Part shown: piece after piece, positions 9,824-21,839 of the stretch
Layout of the letters: each line of letters opens with the position of its first letter
Position numbering within the stretch: position 1 is the stretch's first letter
Assembly: GCA_037013495.1 (NCBI GenBank)
Contig: CM072805.1
Location: 22,780,669-22,844,668 of the forward strand
From: Hippophae tibetana
Lineage: Eukaryota > Streptophyta > Magnoliopsida > Rosales > Elaeagnaceae
DNA: 64,000 nucleotides
Direction of reading: 5' to 3'
Translations under genes and position numbers: made by a program
Notes under the pieces: model-generated
Databases searched by the model: none
Told to the model about the DNA's origin: nothing
What the model saw: the letters and a program-made list of their open reading frames with translations, nothing else

Positions 9824-12800
9824 ATGGACAAGCTGTTTGTAGTACTTTCCTTTATTGGCAGCTTCATCGTTATTACAGCCTGTGGAGCTGTAGGGAACGT
9901 GGTATATGACAACATTGGTGCGCATGCTGAACTAGAAAGCTTTGACGTAGAAGAAGATTATGAAGTCGACCATTTCGAGATGCCATCGTGGACAAGTGAA
10001 AGAGATGGCAAGGCCATTGTTAATGTAGACAGCATTGGTGCAGTTGGAGATGGAACTTCTGATGATACCCAGGTGAATATATGACTATTTACCATCCAAA
10101 CTAAACCCACTCTAATTAGTTTAAGTGTAGTGACTTAAATTGCATGCACAAGTTTTGAAATGACCCTAATATAACATATCAATTATCCATAACATGTAGC
10201 AATGTTATATGTTATACATAAATTAAATATATATATGTATGGAGCTATTATAATACAAGTTAGCATGTTAATTATTTTTAAACAAATTCAAATATATACA
10301 ATATATACGTGATATATTAGGATTTAAATCTGCTCAATTCTTACTAACAAGGTAATAAGAATGATTAACTATATAATAACAGAGTAGTTTACATATTGGG
10401 ATAAAATAATTTCCATGTTTTATAAAACTCCAATTGATTAAATTAAAAGTTAAATCAAGTTCAAATCTCATCTCAAATAATTAGATATTGTTTGAAAAAA
10501 ATAATATTAAATGAAGTCTACTTCGATATTATTGAACTATTATCTTCTAATGTATAATTGCTTATAGGCTTTCTTAAAAGCATGGAAGATTGCATGTTCG
10601 ACACCAAAATCAGTTTTGCTTGTACCTTCGGGACGCCGTTATCTAGTTAATGCTACAAACTTTGAAGGGCCTTGTGCATCTAACTTAATTGTCCAGGTAT
10701 TTCTATTAGAAAACATGAACGACAAGTTTGATCTGATAAACTAATTTTATCCTCATTTAATTATAGTTGTATTTTAACTTTTTTTTTAGATTGATGGAAC
10801 ATTGGTAGCACCAGATGAACCAGCTAACTGGGATCCAAAGTTATCAAGGACATGGCTTTATTTCTCTAAACTTAATGGAACCCTTTTTCAAGGTAACGGA
10901 GTTATTGATGGCTCAGGAAGCAAATGGTGGGAAGCATCTTGCAAAAAGAATAAATCAAATGTAAAGATAACATTGAACTTAAAATTGCTTTCATGTTGCT
11001 AGTTTTGATGAATAATTAAAAACTTATTAATACTTTTTTTTAATCTTTCTCTTACAACAGCCTTGCAAGGGTGCACCAACAGTAAGGATCTCTACCTCGA
11101 GAAATGCTAAACATACAAATTTACGGACATATTTGCAATCGCAGTAATTATGGTTAATCATAGGGCATAATTTCCTTAAAAAATAAAAAAATGAAATTAT
11201 TTATTTTTTAAAAAATTATTTTAGTATGTGACATTATAATTAGTATGAATAAAATTTTGAACGTACTTAAACATCATACTCTATTTTTATTGACTATGTA
11301 AAAGAAATGTACGTTAATATCTGTTTGAGTATGTTCAAAATTCACGTTACTTATTGAAGAATATTTGAACGGGTCTATAGATTTATGTTTATTGTGTAAC
11401 TCATTCCTTTCGTCTTTTCTCAACTTCGAACCTATGACTTAGCTTTTAAATACCTCATGTTCTAGATGATACCAATTTTTAAAAATATGATATACTTAAG
11501 CGAAAGGTCCTAGGTTCGAGGTTAAAGAAGGGTGAGAAAATTGGAATATAAGATAAACATATATCTATGAACCCGTCCAAATACCATTCAATGTATAAGT
11601 AATATGAATTTCAATTATATACAATATCAATGTTCAATATCTAATTTGTTGAGATTTTGTTGCAGGCTTTTACAATTGATCAAAGTTCAGCCATAAAAGT
11701 AAAAGGCCTAACCTTCCAGAACAGCCAACAAATGCATTTTATCATTTCTAGATCTGATTCTATAGGAGTTGTGGGAGTTAAAGTGACAGCTCCAGGAGAT
11801 AGTCCTAATACCGATGGAATTCATATCACTCAATCAACTAATGTTTTTCTTCAAAACTGTAAAATTGGAACAGGTTCAACACAACATATGTTTAACATTA
11901 CTTCTTAATTTAACCAATCCCATCTTAATATTCTAGTTGATTAGGTATTAAACAGAACATATGAGTTAATAGAATCCAAAAAAGGAAAATAATTATAACT
12001 TGATTATTGTGATTTTCAGGAGATGATTGTATTTCAATTGTTAATGCAAGCTCTGACATTAAGATGAAGAGAATCTACTGTGGACCTGGACATGGAATTA
12101 GGTACTGTACTATTCAACACATTTTGGTCAAAATTAGTTTTTCTTCTCTAGAAGAAAAAAATGATCTAATAGACTTTCAATATATGTGTCACAGGAAATG
12201 ATGCTACACCAATAAGAGGTTTTTGTGGAATAAAGTATATATTTATATCTAATACTAAAAATAATAAAAACAATATGTTTAGTAATTTTGATTCACAGCT
12301 TCAAAAAATAAAAATAAAATAACCCTAAATTTAATTTTAACTCAAATCACTGTGATAAAATTGTATTATTAATAAGTAATTTTTTTTCTTTTTATTTAAG
12401 ATATACATTTTAATTAATAACCTCTAATTTTCTCTATATTATTCTTAATTAAATAATATATATGCGCTAAACTCAATTTTTGTGTGGGTGGACTCAAAAT
12501 AGGTCCAATAGGGCATAGAATTAGTTGTTTATTAGTTACGTTACAAAGCATGATTAGTAAAATATCACATGATCGAACAACATTAATTATTTACTTTGGT
12601 GCAAAATTCTGCAACATAGTATTGGAAGTCTTGGGAAGAACAACTCCACGGGCATGGTTACTAAAGTGGTATTGGATACAGCAGTACTCAGGAATACTAC
12701 CAATGGCCTCAGAATAAAGACTTGGCAGGTAATCTTTCTATTATTTGAACTCTGTTCTCTCTCTCTCTCTCTCTCTCTCAAATTACCGTCAATTTTGTTA

Positions 12801-15224
12801 ACCAATATTAATTAAATAACAGCGAAAATAACAAAAAATGTTTTCTGTAAATTCTATGCTAATCTTTGCTAAATTTTAAATCTAAACCATTAAATTTAGT
12901 ATCTTCAATAGTACAAAGTGAGGTTAAAAACATTTTTTTCTTTTTTCGTTTACAATTTAAAATTTATTATCTATTCTTATTTAAAATTCTTGCATAGAAA
13001 TATCAAAAAAATTCATTCGAAAACAAAGATTACAAATAAGTGATGAGGATTCATGTAATATTAGATATTATTCTTTTATTTTTTAAATTTTTTTTACTTA
13101 AAATCATTATGAGGATATATCAAGGATTTTTAGTGGGAAAGGTAGACAGCAAATAGGAAATAAGAATCTATGTAATATTTTAAATATTATTTTTTAAATT
13201 TTTTAAATTTTAATTATAAAATAAAATTAGAATAGAAATAAATAATAAATAATTTGTAATGAAAAATAAAATTTTGAGTAAATAAAAAATATTTATATAA
13301 AAGAGAAAAAAAAAATATATATATATATAACAATAAATACATAATTATTTTATATTGCACAATATTAATATAATCTTGTTATAAATTAATTTAAAATAAT
13401 AACTATAAATTATGAAATAATCATAAAATTTGAGATTTTTAGAGTTTAAATAATTTTTATAAAATAAAAATTATTAAATAAAATATAACTTAATGAATGA
13501 AATATAAAATATATAATTATTATGTATCATTAATTTAGATTTAAATGTAATTAAATCTATAAAAATTTAAAAATATTAAATTTTGATGTATTTATTAAAA
13601 TATATTATATAATTTCAGAAAAATGAGGGGCAATATAATGTATCCTTATCCTACATCATATTTATACATGTTTCTTGTTTTTCATTCTCCATCGATATCT
13701 TTAACTCTAACCTAATAATCTGCACGATAGTTTTGATGATAATGGAAAATTTACAACGGTAATCAAATTCATTTAAAAGTCATCTAATGTCCGGCATATA
13801 TAGAACCCTTGTTCATCCTTGTTCCTTTTCCTACCTTCATTCTAAATTTAATTGCAGAGAATTGGAAGAAAAAAAATCGTAAAGGAAAAATGCGGTTAAT
13901 ACTTAAAGGATGGAGCTACGGGCCTGCATGAATTCTCGAAATGATTACTTTTACATTCTAATCCTAATTTATTAATCAGACAGAAGAAAAAAAGACCTTC
14001 ATTTGTTCTTTCTTTTTTTTATCTTATTTGATTTCAGATTCTCTACAAAAGAATAATAAAAAGAAGAAAAATATTCATAAAAAAAAAAGGAAGAAGAAGA
14101 AAAGTGAGTTGAAATCAGTCTAACTAACAGCCCTTCATTTGCAATTAACACCATTTTCTTTTCGCTTTTTATTTTGAAATAATACTCTTATTTACTCAAA
14201 GTTGACCATTAGAGATAGCTTTTAAATGAATTTGATGATTCAGGTTTAAAGCTTATGAAAGATTAATAGAGAATTTGCTCAACAGAGGATCCAAACCCGA
14301 CAAAAAACTCCTCCAATATTTTATTGATTATTATTATTTCTTTTGGCTATACTTATAGGGAGGTTCTGGTTATGTTCGAGGAGTAAGTTTCCAAAATGTG
14401 AAAATGGAAGATGTTGCTAACCCCATCATTGTTGATCAGTTCTATTGTGATTCTCCGACAACTTGCAAAACTCAGGTTTTACTTAACCCATTAATAATCT
14501 CTAATTTAGTGTAAATTAAAAAAATTAACGTGTTTGATACGTATATTATTAAAAAATCACACATCGATCAGAAAAATCAACAAAGTGTTAATTATAAGGT
14601 CATGATAACACTTTTTTTTTAAAACTCTTCTTTGAAAGCTCTTCTTGAATGAGTTAAACCATAACTTTTTACATGATATCAAAACAGATCATTGAGTTCA
14701 ATTGATGTACCTAATACAATCAACCTTGGCCTTTGCGGTGTTTCCATCCGATGTGAGGGGGTGTTGAAGAGTCTAACATAGACTATAACTTTCTACATAA
14801 AATTTACGAATATTATTGTTACAAAATACTCTCAAGTAATATAACATATTCGAACCAAATATTAAAAGTGATTAATTTGTTTTACATGTTTTTGATTGAT
14901 CTTCAGACCTCAGCAGTGAAAATAAGCCAGATTGTGTACCGAAACATAAACGGGACTACAAAGAGTGAGAAGGCAATTAAATTTGCTTGCAGTGACACGG
15001 TTCCATGTACCAACATAGTCCTAAGTAACATTGACTTGGATAAAAAAGATGGTACTGTTGAAGCTTACTGCAATTCTGCTGAAGGCTCTGGATATGGAGT
15101 TCTGCATCCTTCAGCAGACTGCCTTCATTCACGTGACAAAGACTATATACTTATAAATAAAGAAGAAAATGCTCGACTTTCAGAACCCAGAAGAGAGAAT
15201 TATATTGTTCACACTGAACTCTAA
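9824..15224 (+). CDS. Polygalacturonase PG1 (GH28), 9 exons
   Basis: Exons: 9824-10072, 10568-10696, 10790-10960, 11061-11081 (a 21-base micro-exon coding PCKGAPT), 11666-11873, 12020-12101, 12620-12728, 14359-14475, 14907-15224. All junctions are GT-AG and the frame is kept throughout, giving about 467 residues. A signal peptide (MDKLFVVLSFIGSFIVITACG) precedes an acidic stretch (EEDYEVDHFE) and the GH28 helix, starting near GAVGDGTSDDTQ. The four conserved GH28 blocks are present: [15 protein letters not shown] (split by the 5/6 junction), CGPGHGIS (split by the 6/7 junction) and NGLRIKTW. Predicted role: secreted hydrolysis of alpha-1,4-galacturonan in cell-wall pectin. It looks intact. 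It is a tandem paralogue of PG2, but several introns are inflated by insertions (introns 4, 6 and 7). Which plant PG clade it belongs to, and its substrate mode (endo or exo), cannot be settled from sequence alone. Confidence 0.92.
11338..11613. mobile_element. Fold-back MITE in intron 4 of PG1
   Basis: The left arm (about 11338-11446) contains TATTTGAACGGGTCTATAGA and TCAACTTCGAACCTATGAC. The right arm (about 11497-11613) contains the inverse, GTCCTAGGTTCGAGGTTAAAG and TCTATGAACCCGTCCAAATA. The pairing extends outward through TTACTTAT/ATAAGTAA. PG2 intron 4 is only 88 bases and lacks all of this, while the flanking intron sequence (CAATATCTA...GTTGAGATTTTGTTGCAG) is shared, so it is a clean insertion. 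No coding capacity. Confidence 0.7.
12756..12779 (+). repeat. (TC)12 microsatellite in intron 7 of PG1
   Basis: Twelve TC units shortly after the 5' splice site of intron 7. PG2 has only TTTTATCTC at the matching place. Confidence 0.95.
12785..14305. other. Inserted AT-rich DNA in PG1 intron 7, with inverted repeat 13762-13792 / 14206-14240
   Basis: PG1 intron 7 is 1630 bases against 163 in PG2. The ends match PG2 (AATCTTTCTATTATTTGAAC and ACAAAACTCCTC...TCTTTCTTTTGGCTA), so about 1.5 kb was gained or retained here. It includes an inverted repeat of about 30 bases (ATCAAATTCATTTAAAAG against CTTTTAAATGAATTTGAT) bounding about 410 bases, perhaps a small DNA element. A loosely repeated pair of about 70 bases also lies at about 13025 and 13145 (ATTCATGTAATATTAGATATT / ATCTATGTAATATTTTAAATATT). 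No coding similarity seen. Confidence 0.5.
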
Positions 15225-15359
15225 GTTGGGGCCTTATGGGGACTTAATAAATAAATAAATATATTGTTTGTTATTGCAGTATTGTGGTTACATAAATAAT
15301 TAATTAATTGGTTTGATAGAAGTATACTAAATATGATAAATGGGCGACAGGATTTGCTA

Positions 15360-16504
15360 AAGCGCTTGTATATTAATTGGTTGATTTGTGTTTGTTATAT
15401 TATAAATACTATGACTTATTGTTTGAGAACGAGTGTTTGTTAGTTTAAAGTTTTGTTAATACTAAGTGCTTTCATATTTGTGCATTTTTGCTTGACAATG
15501 GTTGAAAAATCTTCACAAGTAATTAAAAGATGAAAGGATCAGTTACACCAAATCAATCGTATATGTTGAAGTTAAATATATGCTTATAATGTGTTAGAAA
15601 ATTTGAATCAAATAGTATAATCACAAATTTTTCATCTCAAAATCATCTTTAGTAAAATATCAACTAACAGAAAAATAAAAAATATACGACACAAGAATTA
15701 TAGTGAAAACTTTAAATTAGAGAAAAACTACTTTCGTTGTTAAAAGACAATCCGAGAAAAAAATTTAATATGTGAAAAATTGTTACAACCAAATTTCAAT
15801 TATTTTCTCATACAACCAAAAGACAGGAGCAATTACAAGCTCAAGAGAATTTTTCCACAAAATTCTCTCACTTAAAAACTTCTCATATAAGTTTTTCTCT
15901 ATTTTTTGGATGATTAAAAATTAAGAAATAAAGTTATATTTATAGCTTTAAGTTTTCATTTCATATGACAAATATTTATTTATTCAATAAAATTAGTTTA
16001 TTCAATAAAATTAGGTAACCTAATTTTATTATTCTTTATTCAAATAAGATTATACAACTCTATCTTTGATAATATGGTAAACCATTTTCTATAAAAAAAA
16101 ATTCTAAATTAAACACCTCTTATTTTGACTAACAAACATAATATTATTTTTAATCAATCACAGTATAACGAAGTTAACAATCAATGCTAGCACAAAAAGA
16201 CTTCCATTTGTACATGATATATATTCGTACTTGCTTTGTAGTTGTATAGAATTGAGAATAAACAAAATGCATTTTTAATTTTTTATATTGTACATGATAC
16301 AATTGCATGAAAAGAATTGTCCACACAGTATTATGATCTATATATATATATAACAATATTTACGCATGCATTATTCAATATTGTAATTAATTATTATGTT
16401 GTTACCATAAACAAATATTTATTTTAGATAGGAAAGTTCTCCTAGAACATGTAAAAGAAGATTGCTTAATTTAATATAAGATTTATATAAAAATAAAGGA
16501 TTTT
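15360..16504. other. Intergenic, no gene seen
   Basis: Homology to the PG2 downstream region ends near 15355 (GATAAATGGGCGACAGG against GATAAACGAGCGGCGG). After that the DNA is AT-rich. A TG...CA bounded stretch at about 15593-16162 has a composition like that of an LTR but no target duplication or partner, so it is not called. Confidence 0.5.
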
Positions 16505-16696
16505 TGTTAATAAATCATTAATGGTATATTAGTTGTATGCAACTAATATACTTTATCAGCTGTATATTAGTTGTATGTAACTAATATACTTTTCCTAAAA
16601 GCACTTTTCCAAAAAGCAGATTCTCATTTCCTGTATTTAAACATGTATTAGTATTCATTGTAATTGTGTGATTGTAAATACATTTCAATATATTCA
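16505..16696 (+). repeat. 5' LTR of copia element 1, with internal tandem duplication
   Basis: Begins TGTTAATAAATC and ends ATATTCA. The block GTATATTAGTTGTATG-AACTAATATAC is present twice here but once in the 3' LTR, which explains 192 against 156 bases. Each copy is itself a small palindrome. Confidence 0.85.
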
Positions 16697-19600
16697 ATTT
16701 GGTATCAGAGTAGGAAAGAAAAAAAATTCTTACTGGTTTCTCAAGAGTAGCGTCGCTGCTAGTTTTTTATGCAGTGTCGTTAATCTTCTTGCACTGTTCA
16801 GTTCGCGTCGCAGTTGTAGATCCGTCATCCAGTCCGTGATGTCCAGTTCGCGACGTCCAGCCCGTGTCGACCAGCCCTACATCGTCCAACCCTACGCACC
16901 AGCTCGCGCACCCCAGCGTCGTCCAGCTCATACACCCCAGCATCGTCCAGCTCGTGCACCCCTGCGCCGTCCAGCTTCACCCCTGCATTCTCTGTGAGTC
17001 TGCACAACTCCTGCACTACTCTGTTTAGTTTTTTAATTTTTTTTCCTTTTCAGTTTTTTAAGCTCTGCCTTAATCAACCCATCATCCCAAACACTTATCA
17101 GCCCAACCTGGCCCAAAAAAATCCAAAATCTTTATTCCGTTGCATAATATATATTTTTATTATTATTTCAATGGAAGATTCAAGAGAACATCAAGTTTCT
17201 AGAATTCATGAAGTTCCAAATTTTGAAGTTTCTGTTAAGAGTTCAAAAATTGGTTCTTTCGGGGGTACTAAACTTAATGGTACAAATTTTCGAACATGGA
17301 AAAAAGTTATGTCTATTTATCTTCGTGGGATGCATAAGATGGGACATGTATTTGGATCAATCGGGGCTCCTAGTCAAGATGATATAGAAGCCATTACTAG
17401 GTGGGAAAATGATGATAGCTTTGTCATGTTAATTCTATTTAGAGCCATCACTGATGATATATTACAAATGGTGGAGAAATGTGAAACTGTTGAAGCCATA
17501 TGGAATACCTTAAGCGATCTTTATACAAATGAGTCTGACTTTATTCAAGTTCATGAACTCAGGTGCAAAACTGATGGCATGCATCAAAATGGGCAACTAG
17601 TATCTCTTTTTTTTACCAAGCTGAAAATGTATGGGCTGAAATTGACCAGAAACGCCCGTGTAAAATTAAAAATCCAGAAGACCTTCTGTGGTACCAGAAG
17701 GAGAAGGAGCTAGAACGAGTACATGCCTTTTTAAGAGGCCTTGATACAAAACATAATAGTGCTAAAGGTGAATTGCTTCGAATGTCAGACCCTCCGAGCT
17801 TGACTACTGCCTTTACATACATCCATAAAGACGAATCTCAGCAAGAGAGTCTTCATTAGGCACATGTTGAGGTATCAAGCCTAGCCATTCAAGCCAAATC
17901 AAAGGCACATTCCTCCAGCAGCAAAATTCAATTCCACTTCATCAACAGGGACCTCTACCAGGTTTTACCAATCGCTCTCATTCTCACTGATCTTATTGCA
18001 ATGAACAAGGGCATCTTCGTGAGACTTGTTGGAAAATGTATCCACACTTGAAACCAAAAGCATACTACTATGGAGAAAAAACGACAACATGGGCATCGTT
18101 CTAAAGCAAAAGCAGTTGCAGTGCAAATTGTCCAAGAACTAGACTACTATGGATAGAATCATCCTATGGAATGTGGAGGTACCCCTACAGCTTCAATAAC
18201 TGATCGTGGTAAGATTGGTATGGCCTTAAATGTTTCTCACTCTGTTGGGTATAATACTTGGATTATTGATTCTTATGCATCTGATCATATGACTTATGAT
18301 AAATCTTATTTTAATGAGTTATCTCCCCCATCAGTGTCTTATGTTACGAATGCTAATGGTGAGGCCTTTCTGTCTTAGGAAAGGGGTCAGTTCATATCAC
18401 TCAATCTTTACAGCTCCATAATGTTTTATATGTACCTCACTTATCTCATCACTTAATATCTGTCCCACAGTTGAATATTGAGTCTAAATGTTTTGTAACC
18501 TTTTATCCTATGTATGTGATTTTTCAGGATCTTCTTACGAGAGAAATAATTGGTCGAGGGTATCTGAGGGGAAAATTGTTCCGTTTGGATCAGAACTACG
18601 GAGGGGAGAAACCAGGAGCACGGGCACGCAATGCATTGACTTCTAGTTCCGATAAGCTAAGTGAAATTTGGTTGTGGCATTGCCGCTTAGGGCATCCGTC
18701 TTATGGAAAAAATCATGCCCACTTTATTTATTGGTGTTAGTGAGACTGTTTTACATTGTGAGACTTGTGTTTTGGCCAAGAGCCATCGTATTACTTATTC
18801 TCCTAGTATTTCTAATAAAAGTACTATTCCTTTTAAATTAATTCATTCTGATGTTTGGGGACCATCTAAAGAGCCTACTATATCGGGTATGAGATATTTT
18901 GTTTCGTTTATCGATGACTGTACAAAGGTATCATGGATTTCTCTTCTTAGAACAAAAGATGAAGTCTTTTCAGTTTTTCAAAATTTCCATACCTTCGTTC
19001 AAACACAATACAATGGTATCATTCGGATCCTCCGTTCTGACAATTAGGGGGAATATGTTAATCATGTTTTTCAAGACTTTTTCAAAGCACATGAGATTAT
19101 TCACCAAACTACTTGTCCGTAAACACTAGAACAAAATGGAGAGTCTGAAAGAAAAAATCGTCATTTACTTGATATGGCTCGTGCACTCTTATTTAGTGCT
19201 TATATGCCAAAATATCTTTGGGGTGATGCTGTACCAGCTTTCGCCCATTCTAGATTCTTGCATCTTATGTCTCTTTATCATTCTTCCATAATCTTTCTAC
19301 CCGTGTATTTAGTTGTGTAGCTTTTGTGCATGTTCCTAAAAATCAACTGTCTAAATTAGATGCCCGGGCAATTAAATGTGTGTTTGTTGGTTATGGAAGT
19401 TATCAGAAAGGGTATAAGTGCTTCCATCCACCGACCAGAAAGTATTATGTCACTATGGATGTTACCTTCTTTGAGGACATGAGTTATTTTTCCTCACTTG
19501 ATACTGCTCGTTAGAGGGAGAATACATATTTCGAAGAACTCTATCATGGTGAAGGGGAGGCATTAGAAGAATCACCAATTGATGTTTCAATGAGACCAGA

Positions 19601-21519
19601 TGAGATTTCTAATCCATTGAATCCAGTCATTGCATAAGCAGATGCTCCAAGTATTTAAGCACCAAATTTGCTTACAGTAAATGAAGTTGAAGACATAACT
19701 ATTCCCTCAGGCATTACTCCTACCCCTGATCAACAACTCCCTGGTACTAAAGGTCACTCATCTGAGGTATGTACACCTACTGATACTAATAGCATCGAGT
19801 CTAATGTTGGACAGTAAGTGTTACCAAATAGGTCTACTCGAGGTCAACCAGCCAAAAGGTATGAACCAAATATTCATGCAAATTCAAAATACCCAGTAGC
19901 CAATTACATGTCCACTAAATGATTATCTAAGTCATATAAATCATTTGTGAATCAAATATCTGGTGTATCAGTACCTAACAAAGTTCAGGATGCGTTGGGA
20001 GATCCAATATGGAGAAAGGCAATGGCTGAAGAGATGAAGGCGTTAAAGAAGAACGATACTTGGCAACTTATGCCACCACCACAAGGAAAAAAGGTAGTTG
20101 GTTTTCGATGGGTGTTTACTGTAAAATACAATGGTGATGGATCTATAAATTGGTATAAAGCTCTTCTTGTAGTACAAGGGTTTACTCAAACATATGGTGT
20201 AGACTACGATGAGACTTTTGCTCCTGTTTCCAAAATGAACACTATTCGGGTTTTGTTCTCACTTACCGATAACCTAAATTGGCCACTTCGGCAGTTTGAT
20301 GTCAATAATGTGTTTCTTCATAGAGAATTAGCCGAAGAAATGTGCATGAGTCTTCCACCTGGGTATGTAGTTGATTCTCTTGATAATTTTGTATGCAAAT
20401 TGAGAAAGTCTTTGTATGGTATCAAGCAATCCCCTCGAGCCTGGTTTGGAGGGTTTTCACACTTTATACAAAAAGTTGGTTATAGACAGAGTAATTCAGA
20501 CCACACTTTATTTCTCAAACATCAACGAGGGAAGGTAACAGCCCTAATCATTTATGTTGATGATATGGTAATCACTGGTGATGATACTATTGAGATGGAT
20601 AAATTACAAAGACAACTAGCCTTTAAATTCGAGATGAAGGACTTAGGTGAACTAAAGTACTTCTTAGGAATTGAGGTAGCCAAGGGAAGAGAAGGAATAT
20701 ATATGTGTCAGAGGAAGTACATTATTGATATGCTAACAGAGACAAATATGTTGGATTGCAAACCTATTGACACTCCTATTGAGCAAAACCATTGTTTAGC
20801 AGAGTATCCAGATCAGATACCAACTAATCGAGCTCGCTATCAGAGATTCGTTGGGTATTTGATTTACTTGGCTCATACTAGACCAGATGTTGCATATGGA
20901 GTAAGTGTGGTGACTCAGTTCATGCACAATCCAAGTGAGAACCACATGAATGTTGTTTTGAGAATTTTAAGGTATTTGAAATCGGCTCCAAGAAGGGGAG
21001 TAATGTTCTCTAAACATAACAATCCTCTTGAAGTATGTGGCTTCACAGATGAAGATTGGGCATGAAGTATTACAGATAGAAAGTCAACATCGGGTTATTT
21101 CACCTTTATGGGAGGAAATTTGGTTACATAGAAAAGTAAGAAGCAGAAAGTGGTGGCACGATCTAGTGCTGAGGCCGAGTATAGAGGTATGGCTCATGGG
21201 GTTTGTGAATTACTGTGGATAAGAACTTTGTTATTGGATTTGGGTTTCGAACTCAAAAATACTATGCAGATGTATTGCGACAATCGGGCAACCATTGATA
21301 TATCACAAAATCCAGTACAACATGATCGCACTAAGCATGTAGAGGTTGATCGTCACTTTATAAAAGATAAGCTAGATGCCAAACTTATTAGTTTTCCTTT
21401 TGTTCCCACTGAAAAGCAACTTGCAGATATGCTTACCAAAGGAGTTTCCAAGAAGGCATTATACGGTTCACTAGGCAAGTTGGGCATGATCGATATCTAT
21501 GCGTCAACTTAAGGGGGAG

Positions 21520-21675
21520 CGTTAATAAATCATTATTAATGATATATTATTTGTATGCAACTAATATACTTTTCTTAAAAACACTTTTCCTAAAAAGCAT
21601 ATTCTTATTTTCTGTATTTATACTTGTATTATCATTCATTGTAATTGTATTGTAAATATATTTTCAGTATATTCA
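21520..21675 (+). repeat. 3' LTR of copia element 1
   Basis: Matches the 5' LTR from GTTAATAAATC to GTATATTCA. It ends five bases before sequence related to polygalacturonase intron 3. Confidence 0.85.
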
Positions 21676-21679
21676 ACTA

Positions 21680-21835
21680 ACATACTATTGAACATATAAT
21701 TGCTTTGAAGTTGTTAATTTTGAGGAATATTTAAAATCAATATTACTTTTTTTCTTTTTAAAAATCTTTTCCTTACAATATCCTTACAAGGATGCACTAA
21801 CACTAAGTATCCCTATCTTTAAGGTTGTTGAAGCA
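21680..21835 (+). pseudogene. Polygalacturonase gene scrap (intron 3, micro-exon 4, start of intron 4)
   Basis: The sequence from TATTGAACATATAATTGCTTT through TTAATTTTGA.GAAT, then CTTACAATATCCTTACAAGGATGCAC and TAAGTATCCCTATCTTTA follows PG2 31575-31715 and PG1 10964-11095 step by step. It covers most of intron 3, the 21-base micro-exon (here reading PYKDALT instead of PCKGAPT, with the acceptor AG lost) and the beginning of intron 4. Nothing of the other exons is found nearby, so it is a remnant of a further PG copy or of an unequal exchange. It begins almost exactly at the right end of copia element 1. Confidence 0.75.
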
Positions 21836-21839
21836 TATT

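Larger units (their letters stand above)
16505..21675 (+). mobile_element. Ty1/copia LTR retrotransposon, element 1, broken fossil
   Basis: The 5' LTR is 16505-16696 and the 3' LTR about 21520-21675. A primer-binding site TGGTATCAGAG lies at about 16700 and a polypurine tract (AAGGGGGAG) immediately before the 3' LTR. Parts in Ty1/copia order: gag of the UBN2 type (from 17171, NGTNFRTWKK), protease (near 18250), GAG-pre-integrase zinc-finger region and integrase core (about 18670-19260), the integrase C-terminal region (about 19330-19510), reverse transcriptase (about 19950-20900, with YVDDM) and RNase H (about 21020-21500, with SSAEAEYR). It is broken, with roughly ten or more breaks across the coding part. 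By eye about a tenth or more of aligned LTR positions differ, so it is old, in the range of several million years at usual plant rates. No matching target duplication is visible. Confidence 0.95.

Noticed and set aside
15593-16162. TG...CA bounded stretch considered as a solo LTR
   Set aside because: No target-site duplication, no second copy in the window and no primer-binding site next to it.
17613-17822. Minus-strand frame inside copia element 1
   Set aside because: Antisense shadow of the gag region.
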